Source: Splendidivirga corallicola | Lineage (GTDB): Bacteria; Bacteroidota; Bacteroidia; Cytophagales; Cyclobacteriaceae | Direction of reading: 5' to 3' | DNA length: 64,000 nucleotides | Assembly: GCA_030442035.1 (NCBI GenBank) | Contig: JAUJEA010000001.1 | Span: forward strand, 961,559 to 1,025,558 | Shown: positions 28,168 through 37,262 of the stretch, piece after piece | Layout of the letters: each line of letters opens with the position of its first letter | Numbering within the stretch: the stretch's first letter is position 1 | Made by a program: the position numbers and the translations under genes | Notes under the pieces: model-generated | The model's input: the letters and a program-made list of their open reading frames with translations, nothing else | Database searches by the model: none | Told to the model about the DNA's origin: nothing

Positions 28168-29670
28168 ATGCATAGAATTAAGAAGATACTGGTTGCTAAC
28201 AGAGGCGAAATAGCCTTACGCGTAATCAGAACTGCCAGGGATATGGGTATCAAAACTGTTTCGATCTTTAGCGAAGCTGATCGGAATTCCCCTCATGTAA
28301 AATTTGCAGATGAAGCAATTTGTATTGGACCTCCTCCCTCATCAGAATCTTATCTATTGGGTGAAAAGATCATCGAGCTTGCAAAAAAACTAAAGGTGGA
28401 TGCCATTCATCCGGGCTATGGTTTTCTATCAGAGAATGCCAATTTCGCCAAGAAAGTCGCTGAGAATGGGATCATTTTTATTGGGCCGTCGCCGGAAGCC
28501 ATTCAAACAATGGGTGATAAGCTAGCCGCTAAGTCAGCTGTAGCCAATTATGAGGTGCCAATGGTTCCCGGGACAAGTACTGCAATCACTGACATAAAAT
28601 CTGCTAAAGAAAAGGCTGAGGAAATTGGTTATCCGGTTCTGATCAAAGCCAGCGCCGGGGGTGGAGGAAAAGGCATGAGGATTGTAAATTCAGAGGAGGA
28701 TTTTGAATCCCAAATGGAGAGAGCCATCAGTGAGGCACAATCGGCATTTGGAGATGGTGCCGTTTTCATCGAAAAGTTTATTAGCTCTCCCCGGCATATT
28801 GAAATTCAGGTTCTTGGTGATCAATTAGGAAATCTGATATACCTATTTGAAAGAGAATGTTCGATTCAGCGAAGGCATCAGAAAGTCATAGAAGAGGCTC
28901 CTTCCTCTGTAGTCAGTCAGGAAATGAGAGAAGCTATGGGGAAAGCCGCGCTGGACGTTGCAAAAGCATGCAATTATTATGGAGCGGGAACAGTAGAATT
29001 TATTGTGGATGAAAATCTTGATTTCTATTTTCTGGAAATGAACACAAGATTGCAGGTAGAACACCCGGTCACTGAAGAAATTACAGGTATTGATCTTGTG
29101 GAACAACAAATACTTATAGCTGAAGGTAAAGCACTGGAAATAAAGCAAGAAGATCTTTCCATCAAGGGCCACGCCATCGAGGTAAGAGTATATGCCGAAG
29201 ATCCCACAAACAATTTTCTACCTGATACGGGATGCCTGGAAACTTACAAACGACCTCAAGGTCCCGGTGTTCGTGTTGATGATGGCTTTGAAGAAAATAT
29301 GGATATTCCTATCTATTATGATCCCATGATTGCTAAACTTGTTACCTATGGGCAAAACAGGTCACAAGCAATTCAAAGAATGCTTAGAGCCATAGAGGAC
29401 TATGAGATCTCAGGTATTGAAACCACATTGGATTTCTGCCGTTTCGTACTGGAACATCAGTCTTTCATCTCCGGAAAATTCGATACAAAATTTGTCGAAG
29501 AACATTTTGATCCTGAGAAGTTGAATGAAGAAAAAGAACGTGATCGTGAGTCTGCCGAAATAGCGGCAATACTAGCTGCAAGTTTTTTCAATAATCACCA
29601 GGGGAAAAGAAAAACAACGGTCTCGGACTCACAGAAGAAAAGTAAATGGCAACAGCGTAAGAACCATTAA
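28168..29670 (+). CDS. accC: Biotin carboxylase subunit of acetyl-CoA carboxylase (or related acyl-CoA carboxylase)
   Basis: A 500-residue ATP-grasp biotin carboxylase: N-terminal domain (KILVANRGEIALRVIRT), ATP-grasp with GGGGKGMR at about 165-172, carboxylate-binding FLEMNTRLQVEHPVTE, and a C-terminal biotin carboxylase domain. It has no fused biotinyl domain, and no accB lies beside it, unlike many bacteria. It catalyses the ATP-driven carboxylation of the biotin carrier, the first step of fatty acid synthesis. A propionyl-CoA or other acyl-CoA carboxylase role cannot be excluded. It is followed after 5 bases by DUF1015. Confidence 0.9.
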   Translation: MHRIKKILVANRGEIALRVIRTARDMGIKTVSIFSEADRNSPHVKFADEAICIGPPPSSESYLLGEKIIELAKKLKVDAIHPGYGFLSENANFAKKVAENGIIFIGPSPEAIQTMGDKLAAKSAVANYEVPMVPGTSTAITDIKSAKEKAEEIGYPVLIKASAGGGGKGMRIVNSEEDFESQMERAISEAQSAFGDGAVFIEKFISSPRHIEIQVLGDQLGNLIYLFERECSIQRRHQKVIEEAPSSVVSQEMREAMGKAALDVAKACNYYGAGTVEFIVDENLDFYFLEMNTRLQVEHPVTEEITGIDLVEQQILIAEGKALEIKQEDLSIKGHAIEVRVYAEDPTNNFLPDTGCLETYKRPQGPGVRVDDGFEENMDIPIYYDPMIAKLVTYGQNRSQAIQRMLRAIEDYEISGIETTLDFCRFVLEHQSFISGKFDTKFVEEHFDPEKLNEEKERDRESAEIAAILAASFFNNHQGKRKTTVSDSQKKSKWQQRKNH

Positions 29671-29675
29671 CATAG

Positions 29676-30977
29676 ATGGCAGAAATTAAACCGATCAGAG
29701 CCTGGCGATATAACCGGGATCTGACAAAAAAAATTGAGGAGCTTACCTCTCCCCTTTTTGATGTAGTGTCGGATAAACAGCGACAAAAACTCTATCAAAA
29801 TCCTTACAATAGCATACACCTATCAGTACCTCTGGGTGAGGACCCTTCTTTAACAGCTCAGGCTACACTTGAGGAATGGAAAAGAAACAAAATCATTTAC
29901 CAGGACCTTATACCCGGCATTTATGTTTATTATCAATATTTCACCTTACCAGGTAGCGATCGGGAGTACTGCCGTAAAGGATTCATTTGCAATATACGTG
30001 CTTACGATTGGGATGAAAAGGTCATTCTAAGGCATGAAAATACAATGCCAAAAGCAGTAAACGACAGGATTGAGCTTTTGGAAAAAACTGAATTAAATGC
30101 CAGTTCCACGCATGGTTTATATAGTGATGTCAATTTCGAATTGGAAGCATATATGGACGAGAGCATGCTCAACCCTATCTACGAAACCGAAGATTATCAA
30201 GGAGTAAGAGATGTATTGAGTGTAATTCATGATGCTAAGATTGTTAGGAGATTTGTAGAGCTTATTGCGGAAAAAGAAATCATTCTTGCCGATGGGCATC
30301 ATAGGTACGAGGGATCACTGGCTTATAAACACCAGAGAATAAAATCCAATCCACATCACACTGGCGATGAGGGATATAATTTTCATTCGATGTTTTTAAC
30401 CAATATGGAAGCCGACGATCTGAGGATACTCCCTACCCACAGGCTTATCAAGGGAATTAACAATCTTGATGAAGAGGAAGTATTGAGGAAATTGGAAAAT
30501 TATTTCACTATTAAACCGGTGGAAAATCCACATGACATCAATGAGATCATATTAGGGAAAAAATGGGCCTTTGGGCTTGTATTCAAAGAAAATGCCTACA
30601 AAGTCCGTCTGATACCTGATAAAATCAAAACATTGAGTTGGGCCTTCCCGGATGAAATAAAAGAACTTGATCTCACCGTGATGCATTACTTTATCATTGA
30701 AAAGGCATTGGGAATTCCTGGTAAAGATCAAACCAGATCCGACAACATAATCTTTGACAGAAGTTTTGCTGATTGTTTGACCAAGGTGATTAAGGACGAA
30801 GTACAATTAGCTATTATTACAAAAGACATTTCAATGAAAGAAGTAAAAAAAGTTTGTTTCAGTGGGTATACACTGCCACAAAAATCTACCTATTTCTATC
30901 CAAAGGTTATCTGCGGTTTCTTGTTTAGCTCACTAAGAGAAGATGAATTCGAAAAGGAAACTGATTTTAGCATCTAA
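29676..30977 (+). CDS. DUF1015 family protein
   Basis: A 433-residue cytoplasmic protein of the DUF1015 family (also described as HPr-serine kinase/phosphatase-like because of a conserved Ser-rich and His-rich centre). The recognisable motif EIILADGHHRYEGSLAY is near residues 200-217. It has no membrane segment. It sits in the accC operon 5 bases downstream and overlaps the next gene (maf) by 35 bases, suggesting translational coupling. Function is not established. Confidence 0.8.
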   Translation: MAEIKPIRAWRYNRDLTKKIEELTSPLFDVVSDKQRQKLYQNPYNSIHLSVPLGEDPSLTAQATLEEWKRNKIIYQDLIPGIYVYYQYFTLPGSDREYCRKGFICNIRAYDWDEKVILRHENTMPKAVNDRIELLEKTELNASSTHGLYSDVNFELEAYMDESMLNPIYETEDYQGVRDVLSVIHDAKIVRRFVELIAEKEIILADGHHRYEGSLAYKHQRIKSNPHHTGDEGYNFHSMFLTNMEADDLRILPTHRLIKGINNLDEEEVLRKLENYFTIKPVENPHDINEIILGKKWAFGLVFKENAYKVRLIPDKIKTLSWAFPDEIKELDLTVMHYFIIEKALGIPGKDQTRSDNIIFDRSFADCLTKVIKDEVQLAIITKDISMKEVKKVCFSGYTLPQKSTYFYPKVICGFLFSSLREDEFEKETDFSI

Positions 30978-31509
30978 TTCTCCAAGAAGGCAGCAACTCT
31001 TGAAGGATGCAGGTTTTGATTTTCAAGTCAAAGCTTCTGATGTTGATGAGTCCTTTCCGACAGATATGCCTTCGCTAGAAGTAGCAAAGTTCCTTGCGGA
31101 AAAAAAAGCATTAGCACTTGAATCCATTGTCACAGATGAAATCATCATCGCTGCTGATACAATTGTAATTATCGAAAATCAAATTTTAGGAAAACCTCAA
31201 GATAAGGATGAAGCAATGAGAATGCTTCAAAAGTTATCTGCCAGGGAGCATATAGTGGCAACAGGTGTTTGCTTATTAAGCAAAAACAAAAAAATAAGTT
31301 TTACAGATAGCACAGTTGTTACATTCAGGTCAATCTCTGAAAAGGAAATCGACTATTACATTGAACATTATAAACCATATGACAAAGCCGGAGCTTATGG
31401 AATACAAGAGTGGATTGGTATGATTGGCATTGAAAAAATTAATGGTTCCTATTTTAACGTAGTAGGGCTCCCCATACATAAGGTATACAACGAGCTACTA
31501 AATTTTTAG
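30943..31509 (+). CDS. maf: Maf family nucleotide pyrophosphatase
   Basis: A 188-residue house-cleaning enzyme that hydrolyses non-canonical or modified nucleoside triphosphates to monophosphates. It has the family N-terminus ASNSPRRQQLL, the conserved SDVDES, the catalytic Asp in IIAADTIV, and the GKPQDKDEA loop. It starts within the last 35 bases of DUF1015 in another frame. The following gene is on the other strand only 2 bases beyond its end, so transcription from both sides meets here. Confidence 0.92.
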   Translation: MNSKRKLILASNSPRRQQLLKDAGFDFQVKASDVDESFPTDMPSLEVAKFLAEKKALALESIVTDEIIIAADTIVIIENQILGKPQDKDEAMRMLQKLSAREHIVATGVCLLSKNKKISFTDSTVVTFRSISEKEIDYYIEHYKPYDKAGAYGIQEWIGMIGIEKINGSYFNVVGLPIHKVYNELLNF

Positions 31510-31511
31510 CA

Positions 31512-32033
31512 CTATTTTCTTCTGTACGCCTCTCCTATATTGAAAAAACCATAGGACGATTGATAGGCTTTGAAAAGGTTGGCAGTATAATTATTGTATA
31601 GGACGGCAACAGCTTCTAACATTTTTGATTTTATTATGTGATTATCTTCAAAAATCTCTAGAATATTCACCTGAGGAATAACCATCAACTCTGCTGTTTC
31701 GGAGGTAACAATTGCAGTATACAATCTGTATGTATCCTCTAATAAAGAATTATCTCCAAAGGCCTGGCTCGCCTTGACCTCAGAGATCACTTCAAACCGA
31801 TCCTCAATTTCCAGATTCAGGCATACCATGCCTCTTTTCACAATGTAAAGTGCCTGGCTTGGGTCGTCCCGGAAGAAAACTGCTTCATCCATTTTATATT
31901 TTCTGGAATGTAAATAAGGAGTGAATTCAGCTAACTCATCATCGGATAATTTGTTGAATAACTGGATCCTCGAAAGAAAACGAAAAAGTTTTAACTCACT
32001 GTCGGAATAAGTCTTTTTAAATGGATTTATCAT
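31512..32033 (-). CDS. Cyclic nucleotide-binding domain protein without DNA-binding domain
   Basis: A 173-residue protein with a cNMP-binding beta-barrel at about 25-145 (LFNKLSDDELAEF at the start, FRDDPSQALYIVKRG in the middle, and AFGDNSLLED as the nearest thing to the phosphate-binding cassette). The rest is a short C-helix and tail. There is no helix-turn-helix, so it is not a Crp/Fnr regulator. It overlaps the end of tilS by 17 bases. The ligand is unclear: the phosphate-binding cassette (AFGDNSLLED) has no Arg at the usual position, so cAMP binding should not be assumed. Confidence 0.75.
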   Translation of the reverse strand: MINPFKKTYSDSELKLFRFLSRIQLFNKLSDDELAEFTPYLHSRKYKMDEAVFFRDDPSQALYIVKRGMVCLNLEIEDRFEVISEVKASQAFGDNSLLEDTYRLYTAIVTSETAELMVIPQVNILEIFEDNHIIKSKMLEAVAVLYNNYTANLFKAYQSSYGFFNIGEAYRRK

Positions 32034-33360
32034 CTGGCCCTCGATTAATAATCTTGTAGATCATCCTGGTATTATCCGTAATTCTGAAACGATGATCAAT
32101 TCTGTGTCCAACAACCCAGACAATTGAACTGCCCGAGGTTAACACAAGTACTCTCTCTTTCAATGTTAAAGGAATTTTCTCATCAATCATAAAATCACTT
32201 AACTTTTTTTTATGGTTCATGCCCAAGGGATAAAACCAATCTCCCTCCTTCCAATTTCTTAGTTTGAGGGGAAAATTCAGCTTTTCAAAATCCAGGCAGG
32301 CTACTCGTTTGCTTGTTGGCATCTGCAAACTTTCCCTCTCAATTTTTTCAAAATGCAATGTACACCAGGTATGATCAAAAGTATCCTGATCTTCTTCTAT
32401 AAAGGTTGAAATAGTATGATCTGATTTTGGTATGATGATCAGATTTTCTCTGTCTACATTAAGAACAAAATCATGCGACTCGTATAGTTTTCCAACAACT
32501 CCACTCAGACAATTTTGATAAATATCATTCAATTGGGAATAGTTAAAGCTAAATGGTTTGATCAACTCATACAATATAATTTTACCACCTTCAATTTTGG
32601 CTATTTCGCTTTTATCAATAAAATGATGATCATCTTTTTGCTCGCAAACATGCAGCTTGACTTCTTCCACCTTTCGAAGAAAAATCTTTTCGACTTCCAG
32701 TAATTTATCCATGGTTGAAGTCAATGTTGACTCAAGATCGGGATTGATCTTCCTTAAAATGGGAACAATGCTGTTTCTGATAAGATTTCTGTGATATTTA
32801 TTGGATTGATTGGAACTATCCTCCCTCCATTCCAGCTTATTTTGCGAGGCATATTCCTCAATACTAGTTCTTTGAGCAAATAACATGGGGCGAATGATGT
32901 TATGATGTTTGGGCTTTATACCTCGCAAACCTGCAATACCTGTCCCCTTGACCAAATTAAATAAAACCGTTTCCAACACATCATTTTGATGGTGAGCAGT
33001 GGCTATCCAATCGATCTTTTCTTCCCGAGTTAATACTTGAAACCAGTCATACCTCAACGCTCTGGCAGCCATTTGTGTTGATTGTCCGGAGTTCCTGGCA
33101 AATTGGGCCGTATCAAAACGCCTGCAATAACATTTTACATCTAATTGGTTTGCCAATTCTCTTACAAAAATTTCGTCTTCATCAGACTCTTTTCCTCTTA
33201 AGGAAAAATTGCAATGCGCCAAACTAAAATAAAAACCGGATTTCTTGAAGAGATGAGCCATTACCACGGAATCTATACCTCCACTTACCGCGAGTAAGAC
33301 ATGGTCCTTCTCATTTAATAGTTCCTCTTGCTTAATGTAATCCAGAAATTCCTGCAGCAT
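32017..33360 (-). CDS. tilS: tRNA(Ile)-lysidine synthase
   Basis: A 447-residue enzyme that modifies cytidine 34 of the AUA-reading tRNA-Ile with lysine, using ATP. The PP-loop motif SGGIDS is at residues 26-31. The N-terminal catalytic domain is followed by the TilS substrate-binding domain and the C-terminal domain (RNWKEGDWFYPLGMNHKKKLSDFM). Length is normal. It shares its last bases with the following cNMP-binding protein gene. Confidence 0.95.
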   Translation of the reverse strand: MLQEFLDYIKQEELLNEKDHVLLAVSGGIDSVVMAHLFKKSGFYFSLAHCNFSLRGKESDEDEIFVRELANQLDVKCYCRRFDTAQFARNSGQSTQMAARALRYDWFQVLTREEKIDWIATAHHQNDVLETVLFNLVKGTGIAGLRGIKPKHHNIIRPMLFAQRTSIEEYASQNKLEWREDSSNQSNKYHRNLIRNSIVPILRKINPDLESTLTSTMDKLLEVEKIFLRKVEEVKLHVCEQKDDHHFIDKSEIAKIEGGKIILYELIKPFSFNYSQLNDIYQNCLSGVVGKLYESHDFVLNVDRENLIIIPKSDHTISTFIEEDQDTFDHTWCTLHFEKIERESLQMPTSKRVACLDFEKLNFPLKLRNWKEGDWFYPLGMNHKKKLSDFMIDEKIPLTLKERVLVLTSGSSIVWVVGHRIDHRFRITDNTRMIYKIINRGPDDKSI

Positions 33361-33475
33361 ATTTTGGCAAATTTAGAACTCCCAACACAAAACTAGCATC
33401 ATTGTTGATAGTTAATTAGATCATTTAACTTATTTCAGGGTTTATCTATAAAGCTATGAAGATTTCTTTTTTCAC

Positions 33476-33483
33476 TACCTTTG
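33476..33483 (+). promoter_or_regulatory. -7 element of the OstA-like gene promoter
   Basis: TACCTTTG is a full TAnnTTTG match 17 bases before the start codon, predicting a leader of about 10 nt. The upstream half is not consensus. Confidence 0.4.
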
Positions 33484-33499
33484 CTTCAACATTTTCAAT

Positions 33500-35095
33500 A
33501 TGAAAGTTAAGATTAACATTTTAATACTGCTTTTCAGTGTACTCAGCACTGCCAATGTTTGGGCTCAAACAAAGGTTAAGCTAAATAAGGCAGAATCTCT
33601 TCAAGGTGTTGAAAAAGATGGAGAGAATTATTCTAAGGTGGTTGGTGGCGTATGGCTTCAGCATGAAAATACGCACATCTGGTGTGATACAGCCTATCGA
33701 TATACAAACAAAAATGCTCTTGAAGCTATTGGAAATGTAAAAATCAAAGAGGGCGATTCAATTACTATCACCGGGGACAGATTGTTCTATGACGGTAATA
33801 CCAAGCTTGCGCAAATGCGAGAAAATGTAGTTTACAGGGATGATTCTATTACCATGTATACAGATTTTCTGGATTATGATATGCAGGGTAAACTGGCCTA
33901 TTATTTCAATGGGGGAAAGGTAGTTGATAGCAAGAATGTCTTAACCAGTGAGAAGGGATATTATAATACAGCCTCCAAATTTGTTTCCTTCAAGGAAGAG
34001 GCCATACTAAAAACACCGGATGCTACCATTTTTTCGGATACACTCCAATATGACTTGAATACGGATATCGCTTATTTCAAGGGCCCAACAGAAATTATTA
34101 AACGAGACAGCACCAAGCTCAACGCCAATGATGGAGAATATATAACACGTATTGAACAGTCACGATTGAAAAGTGGTACCATAGAAACCCGGGAAAACAT
34201 ATTATCCGGGGATAAATTTTTCTTTGACGAAATCCAGCAATTTTATACTGTCACTGGAAATGTTGAAATGTTCAACAAAGAAAATGAGATAATTATTAAC
34301 GGAAAGTATGCGAAGTACTGGAAGTTAGAGGGTATTATCAAAGTATATGAGGATGCACTCATGAAAAAACCTTTCAATGAAGACACCTTGTATTTAAGTG
34401 CTGATACGCTGGTTTCCATCGAAAGTGAAATTCCGGAAAAGAAACGTTTACTCGCCTACCACAATGTAAAGGTCTATAACATTGAAATGCAAGGTAAGGC
34501 CGATTCACTATCTTATCATTTGGCTGATTCAACAATTTTCATGTATGATGACCCTTTAATTTGGAACCAAGGCAACCAAATCGAAGCGGATTCCATTAAT
34601 ATGTTGATATCCAATAATAAAATTGATAAGATGTTTTTGTCTACCAATTCATTTGTGATCTCCGAAGACTCTTTATTACAAAAATTCAATCAAATAAAGG
34701 GCAGAGAAATGGTGGCTCACTTCCTGGAAAACAAGATCGATCAGATTGATGTATTTGGAAATGCTGAAAGTATCTTCTTTGCACCTACCGAAGCTGATAC
34801 CATTTTGCTGGGTCTCAATAAAACGGTTTGCAGCAATATGATCATTGATTTTAAGGAAGGCGACATGAATAGCATTAAGACATTTGTAAATCCTGATGCC
34901 TCCTTGATTCCACCACATGAAATCCAGGCACCGGACACACGCTTGAAAGGTTTCAAATGGAGAGCGGAAGACAGACCGACAAAAGAGGAAGTGTTGTATG
35001 GAATACGTAAGGAAAAACCTGAAATTAAACCAAAAAAAGAAATAGAACGGATTGAGACATTAAATAAAGCAATTAAAAACAGTCCGGATAATTGA
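33500..35095 (+). CDS. OstA-like protein (LPS transport-related, periplasmic)
   Basis: A 531-residue exported protein with a signal peptide at residues 1-22. It is built of repeating short strands with ALEAIGNVKIKEGDS, VTGNVEMFNK and similar patterns, each turn typical of the OstA/LptA beta-jellyroll. It is longer than LptA and probably holds several such units. Such proteins carry lipopolysaccharide across the periplasm or assist LptD. No lptD or lptBC gene lies near. It follows a single -7 element and probably starts its own transcript. Confidence 0.75.
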   Translation: MKVKINILILLFSVLSTANVWAQTKVKLNKAESLQGVEKDGENYSKVVGGVWLQHENTHIWCDTAYRYTNKNALEAIGNVKIKEGDSITITGDRLFYDGNTKLAQMRENVVYRDDSITMYTDFLDYDMQGKLAYYFNGGKVVDSKNVLTSEKGYYNTASKFVSFKEEAILKTPDATIFSDTLQYDLNTDIAYFKGPTEIIKRDSTKLNANDGEYITRIEQSRLKSGTIETRENILSGDKFFFDEIQQFYTVTGNVEMFNKENEIIINGKYAKYWKLEGIIKVYEDALMKKPFNEDTLYLSADTLVSIESEIPEKKRLLAYHNVKVYNIEMQGKADSLSYHLADSTIFMYDDPLIWNQGNQIEADSINMLISNNKIDKMFLSTNSFVISEDSLLQKFNQIKGREMVAHFLENKIDQIDVFGNAESIFFAPTEADTILLGLNKTVCSNMIIDFKEGDMNSIKTFVNPDASLIPPHEIQAPDTRLKGFKWRAEDRPTKEEVLYGIRKEKPEIKPKKEIERIETLNKAIKNSPDN

Positions 35096-35267
35096 ATTAT
35101 TTGAGAAAAAACCTTATATTAATTAGGGTCTTCCAATGCTAGATTGTATTTAACTTAAAAAAGGAAAAAAAATTTTATAGATGTAATATAAAATGTTTGA
35201 ATTTTAATATTGTTTGATAAAATTGACTTATTTTTACATTTAAATTAATCCAAAATTACGAACGAGG

Positions 35268-35978
35268 TTGAAGGCATTTTTCTCCATATTAGCAGCCATT
35301 CTTTTGAGCAGTTTCCTCCAAGCTCAAAGCCTCGAAATTATTGACTCAAGTGAAGAGGTAGTAGGTGTCATTGGGACTGAACTTAGAGCCGATATCAAAA
35401 TCCGTAATATCTCCGACAAAGCTATATTTTTAAAAGTCAGAAGAGTTGAATCTCACATTTCAACAGGTGAAAAAAACTACTTATGCCTAAACGGTGACTG
35501 TTTTGATGCCAGCGTAGATTTAATTCCTCGTACTATCAAGCTAGACCCGAACGAGACCATTGAGGGTTTTGCAAGCGTTTTAGAGGCAGGTATTGCGGAA
35601 TCCGAAAGCCGGGTTAAATATATCTTCTATGACAGAAATAATCCAAACGATGCAATAGAGTATGAGCAAATGTTCAAGGTTTTGGAAGAAAAGCCTAAAA
35701 GTCTTTTGCTCAACAATAAAAATATTCAGATCAGCAACGTCTATCCCAATCCAATTCATCAGGTAGCTTTTATCAACTATCAATTGTTGAATAGAGAAGC
35801 AAATGCCAAAATTGTTATTCATAATGTTTTGGGAAGTATTGTTGGTGAATACGCACTTTCTCCATTCGAAAGCAGAATTAAAATTGAAACTGCCGAGTTT
35901 AATCCGGGTGTTTATTTTTACACATTATACCTGGACAACGACAATATTTTGACAAAGAAATTTATCAAAGAAAGGTAG
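35268..35978 (+). CDS. T9SS type A sorting-domain protein
   Basis: A 236-residue exported protein beginning at TTG (signal peptide at residues 1-20, ends LQAQ). Residues 20-130 form a beta-sandwich that may be an Ig-like or NEW3-like fold (LRADIKIRNISDKAIFLKVRRVES). The C-terminal part from about 150 is a T9SS type A sorting domain (ISNVYPNPIHQVAFINY, then GVYFYTLYLDN), so it should be exported and attached to the surface. Function unknown. It stands alone between the OstA-like gene and bamD. Confidence 0.75.
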   Translation: MKAFFSILAAILLSSFLQAQSLEIIDSSEEVVGVIGTELRADIKIRNISDKAIFLKVRRVESHISTGEKNYLCLNGDCFDASVDLIPRTIKLDPNETIEGFASVLEAGIAESESRVKYIFYDRNNPNDAIEYEQMFKVLEEKPKSLLLNNKNIQISNVYPNPIHQVAFINYQLLNREANAKIVIHNVLGSIVGEYALSPFESRIKIETAEFNPGVYFYTLYLDNDNILTKKFIKER

Positions 35979-36066
35979 GCAACCACTCCAAACAAATCTG
36001 CATTATCTTTGAAGATTCGTTCAGAAACATTCTTTAGCTATTCTAGTTTATTTTAATTTTCACACT

Positions 36067-36074
36067 TATATTTG
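36067..36074 (+). promoter_or_regulatory. -7 element of the bamD promoter
   Basis: TATATTTG is a full TAnnTTTG match only 7 bases before the first ATG of bamD (36082). A start near 36081 would make that ATG nearly leaderless and favours the second ATG at 36091. Confidence 0.4.
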
Positions 36075-36081
36075 CACCCTT

Positions 36082-36915
36082 ATGGTCAAAATGAAGAGAA
36101 TTTTTTGCTCCTTGGCGGTAATTTTACTTGTTTTTACTTCCTGTAGCAAGTTTAGAAAGATAGAGAGAAGTGATGACCTTGAGAAGAAATATAACGCGGC
36201 AATAAAATATTATGAAGACGAGGACTATTTCAGATCAAGTGTATTGTTCGAACAAATTCTACCGCTTCTCAGAGGAGATAAAAGAGCTGAAAATGTACAG
36301 TTTTATTATGCTTATTCGATCTTTCATCAAAGAAGATATATAGAAAGTTCATATTATTTCAAGGTTTTTTTTGAGACTTACTCCAGGAGTGAGTTTGCAG
36401 AAGAAAGCCGTTACATGTATGCTTATTCCCTGTATTTGGATTCACCGGTTTTCAACCTTGATCAAACCAGTACGTATGATGCCATTGAGGCCATGCAGTC
36501 GTTCTTGAATACACATCCTTATAGCAAGTACAAGGATGAAGCAAATGACATCATCAATAAGTTACAGGTCAAACTTGAAAAGAAAGCTTATACGAACGCC
36601 AAGGAATATTATAAGTTAAGGGATTACGATCCTAGAAATCTAAAAGCGGCTATTATTGCCTTTGAAAACTTTGAGAAAGATTTTCCCGATTCAAAAATGA
36701 ACGAGGAAATTAGCTATCTTAAGGTTGATGCTAAATATAAACTTGCTAAATTGAGTATTCCTCAAAAGCAAAGGGAAAGATATCAGGAAACCATAGAGGT
36801 CTATCAGGAATTTATTGATGATTTTCCCGATGGTGAATTTTTGAAGAAAGCTGAAAACATATACAAGTCATGTATTAATGACTTGGATAAACTAAAGTCA
36901 AGAAACAATTTGTAA
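36082..36915 (+). CDS. bamD: Outer membrane protein assembly factor BamD
   Basis: A 277-residue lipoprotein (274 if it starts at the second ATG, 36091). The lipobox is in LVFTSCSKF. The rest is a TPR array typical of BamD (YNAAIKYYEDEDYFRSSVLFEQILPLL and later VFNLDQTS with paired helices). It is part of the Bam complex that inserts beta-barrels in the outer membrane. It is first in a tight run with rpoZ, coaBC, DUF4835 and recN. Confidence 0.9.
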   Translation: MVKMKRIFCSLAVILLVFTSCSKFRKIERSDDLEKKYNAAIKYYEDEDYFRSSVLFEQILPLLRGDKRAENVQFYYAYSIFHQRRYIESSYYFKVFFETYSRSEFAEESRYMYAYSLYLDSPVFNLDQTSTYDAIEAMQSFLNTHPYSKYKDEANDIINKLQVKLEKKAYTNAKEYYKLRDYDPRNLKAAIIAFENFEKDFPDSKMNEEISYLKVDAKYKLAKLSIPQKQRERYQETIEVYQEFIDDFPDGEFLKKAENIYKSCINDLDKLKSRNNL

Positions 36916-36933
36916 TTAATTATATTCAAAGAT

Positions 36934-37251
36934 ATGGCAGTACAATCATCTATAATCACGAGAGATTTGGAGCAATTAGCAGAGCCAACCGGAAACATTT
37001 ATGAATCTATTTCGGTCATTTCTAAGAGAGCAAAACAAATCTCTACAAAAATGAAGGAGGAGTTAAACAGTAAGCTAGCTGAGTTTGCTTCAACTGTGGA
37101 TAACCTGGAAGAAATTTTTGAAAATCGTGAGCAAATAGAGATCTCAAAATTCTACGAAAGAATGCCTAAACCAACGATGGTTGCAACAGAAGAATTTCTG
37201 GATGATGAGATCATGTTTAGAAAAGCAGAGGAGGATCAAGAAAAGAGCTAA
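36934..37251 (+). CDS. rpoZ: RNA polymerase omega subunit-like protein
   Basis: A 105-residue acidic and helical protein of the Bacteroidota omega (RpoZ/Rpb6-like) family. Conserved features are the N-terminal TRDLEQLAEPTGNIYESI segment and the ISKRAKQI motif that contacts the beta-prime subunit. It assists assembly of RNA polymerase. It lies 18 bases after bamD and 11 before coaBC, in the usual order for this phylum. Confidence 0.85.
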   Translation: MAVQSSIITRDLEQLAEPTGNIYESISVISKRAKQISTKMKEELNSKLAEFASTVDNLEEIFENREQIEISKFYERMPKPTMVATEEFLDDEIMFRKAEEDQEKS

Positions 37252-37262
37252 AAATAAATTGC

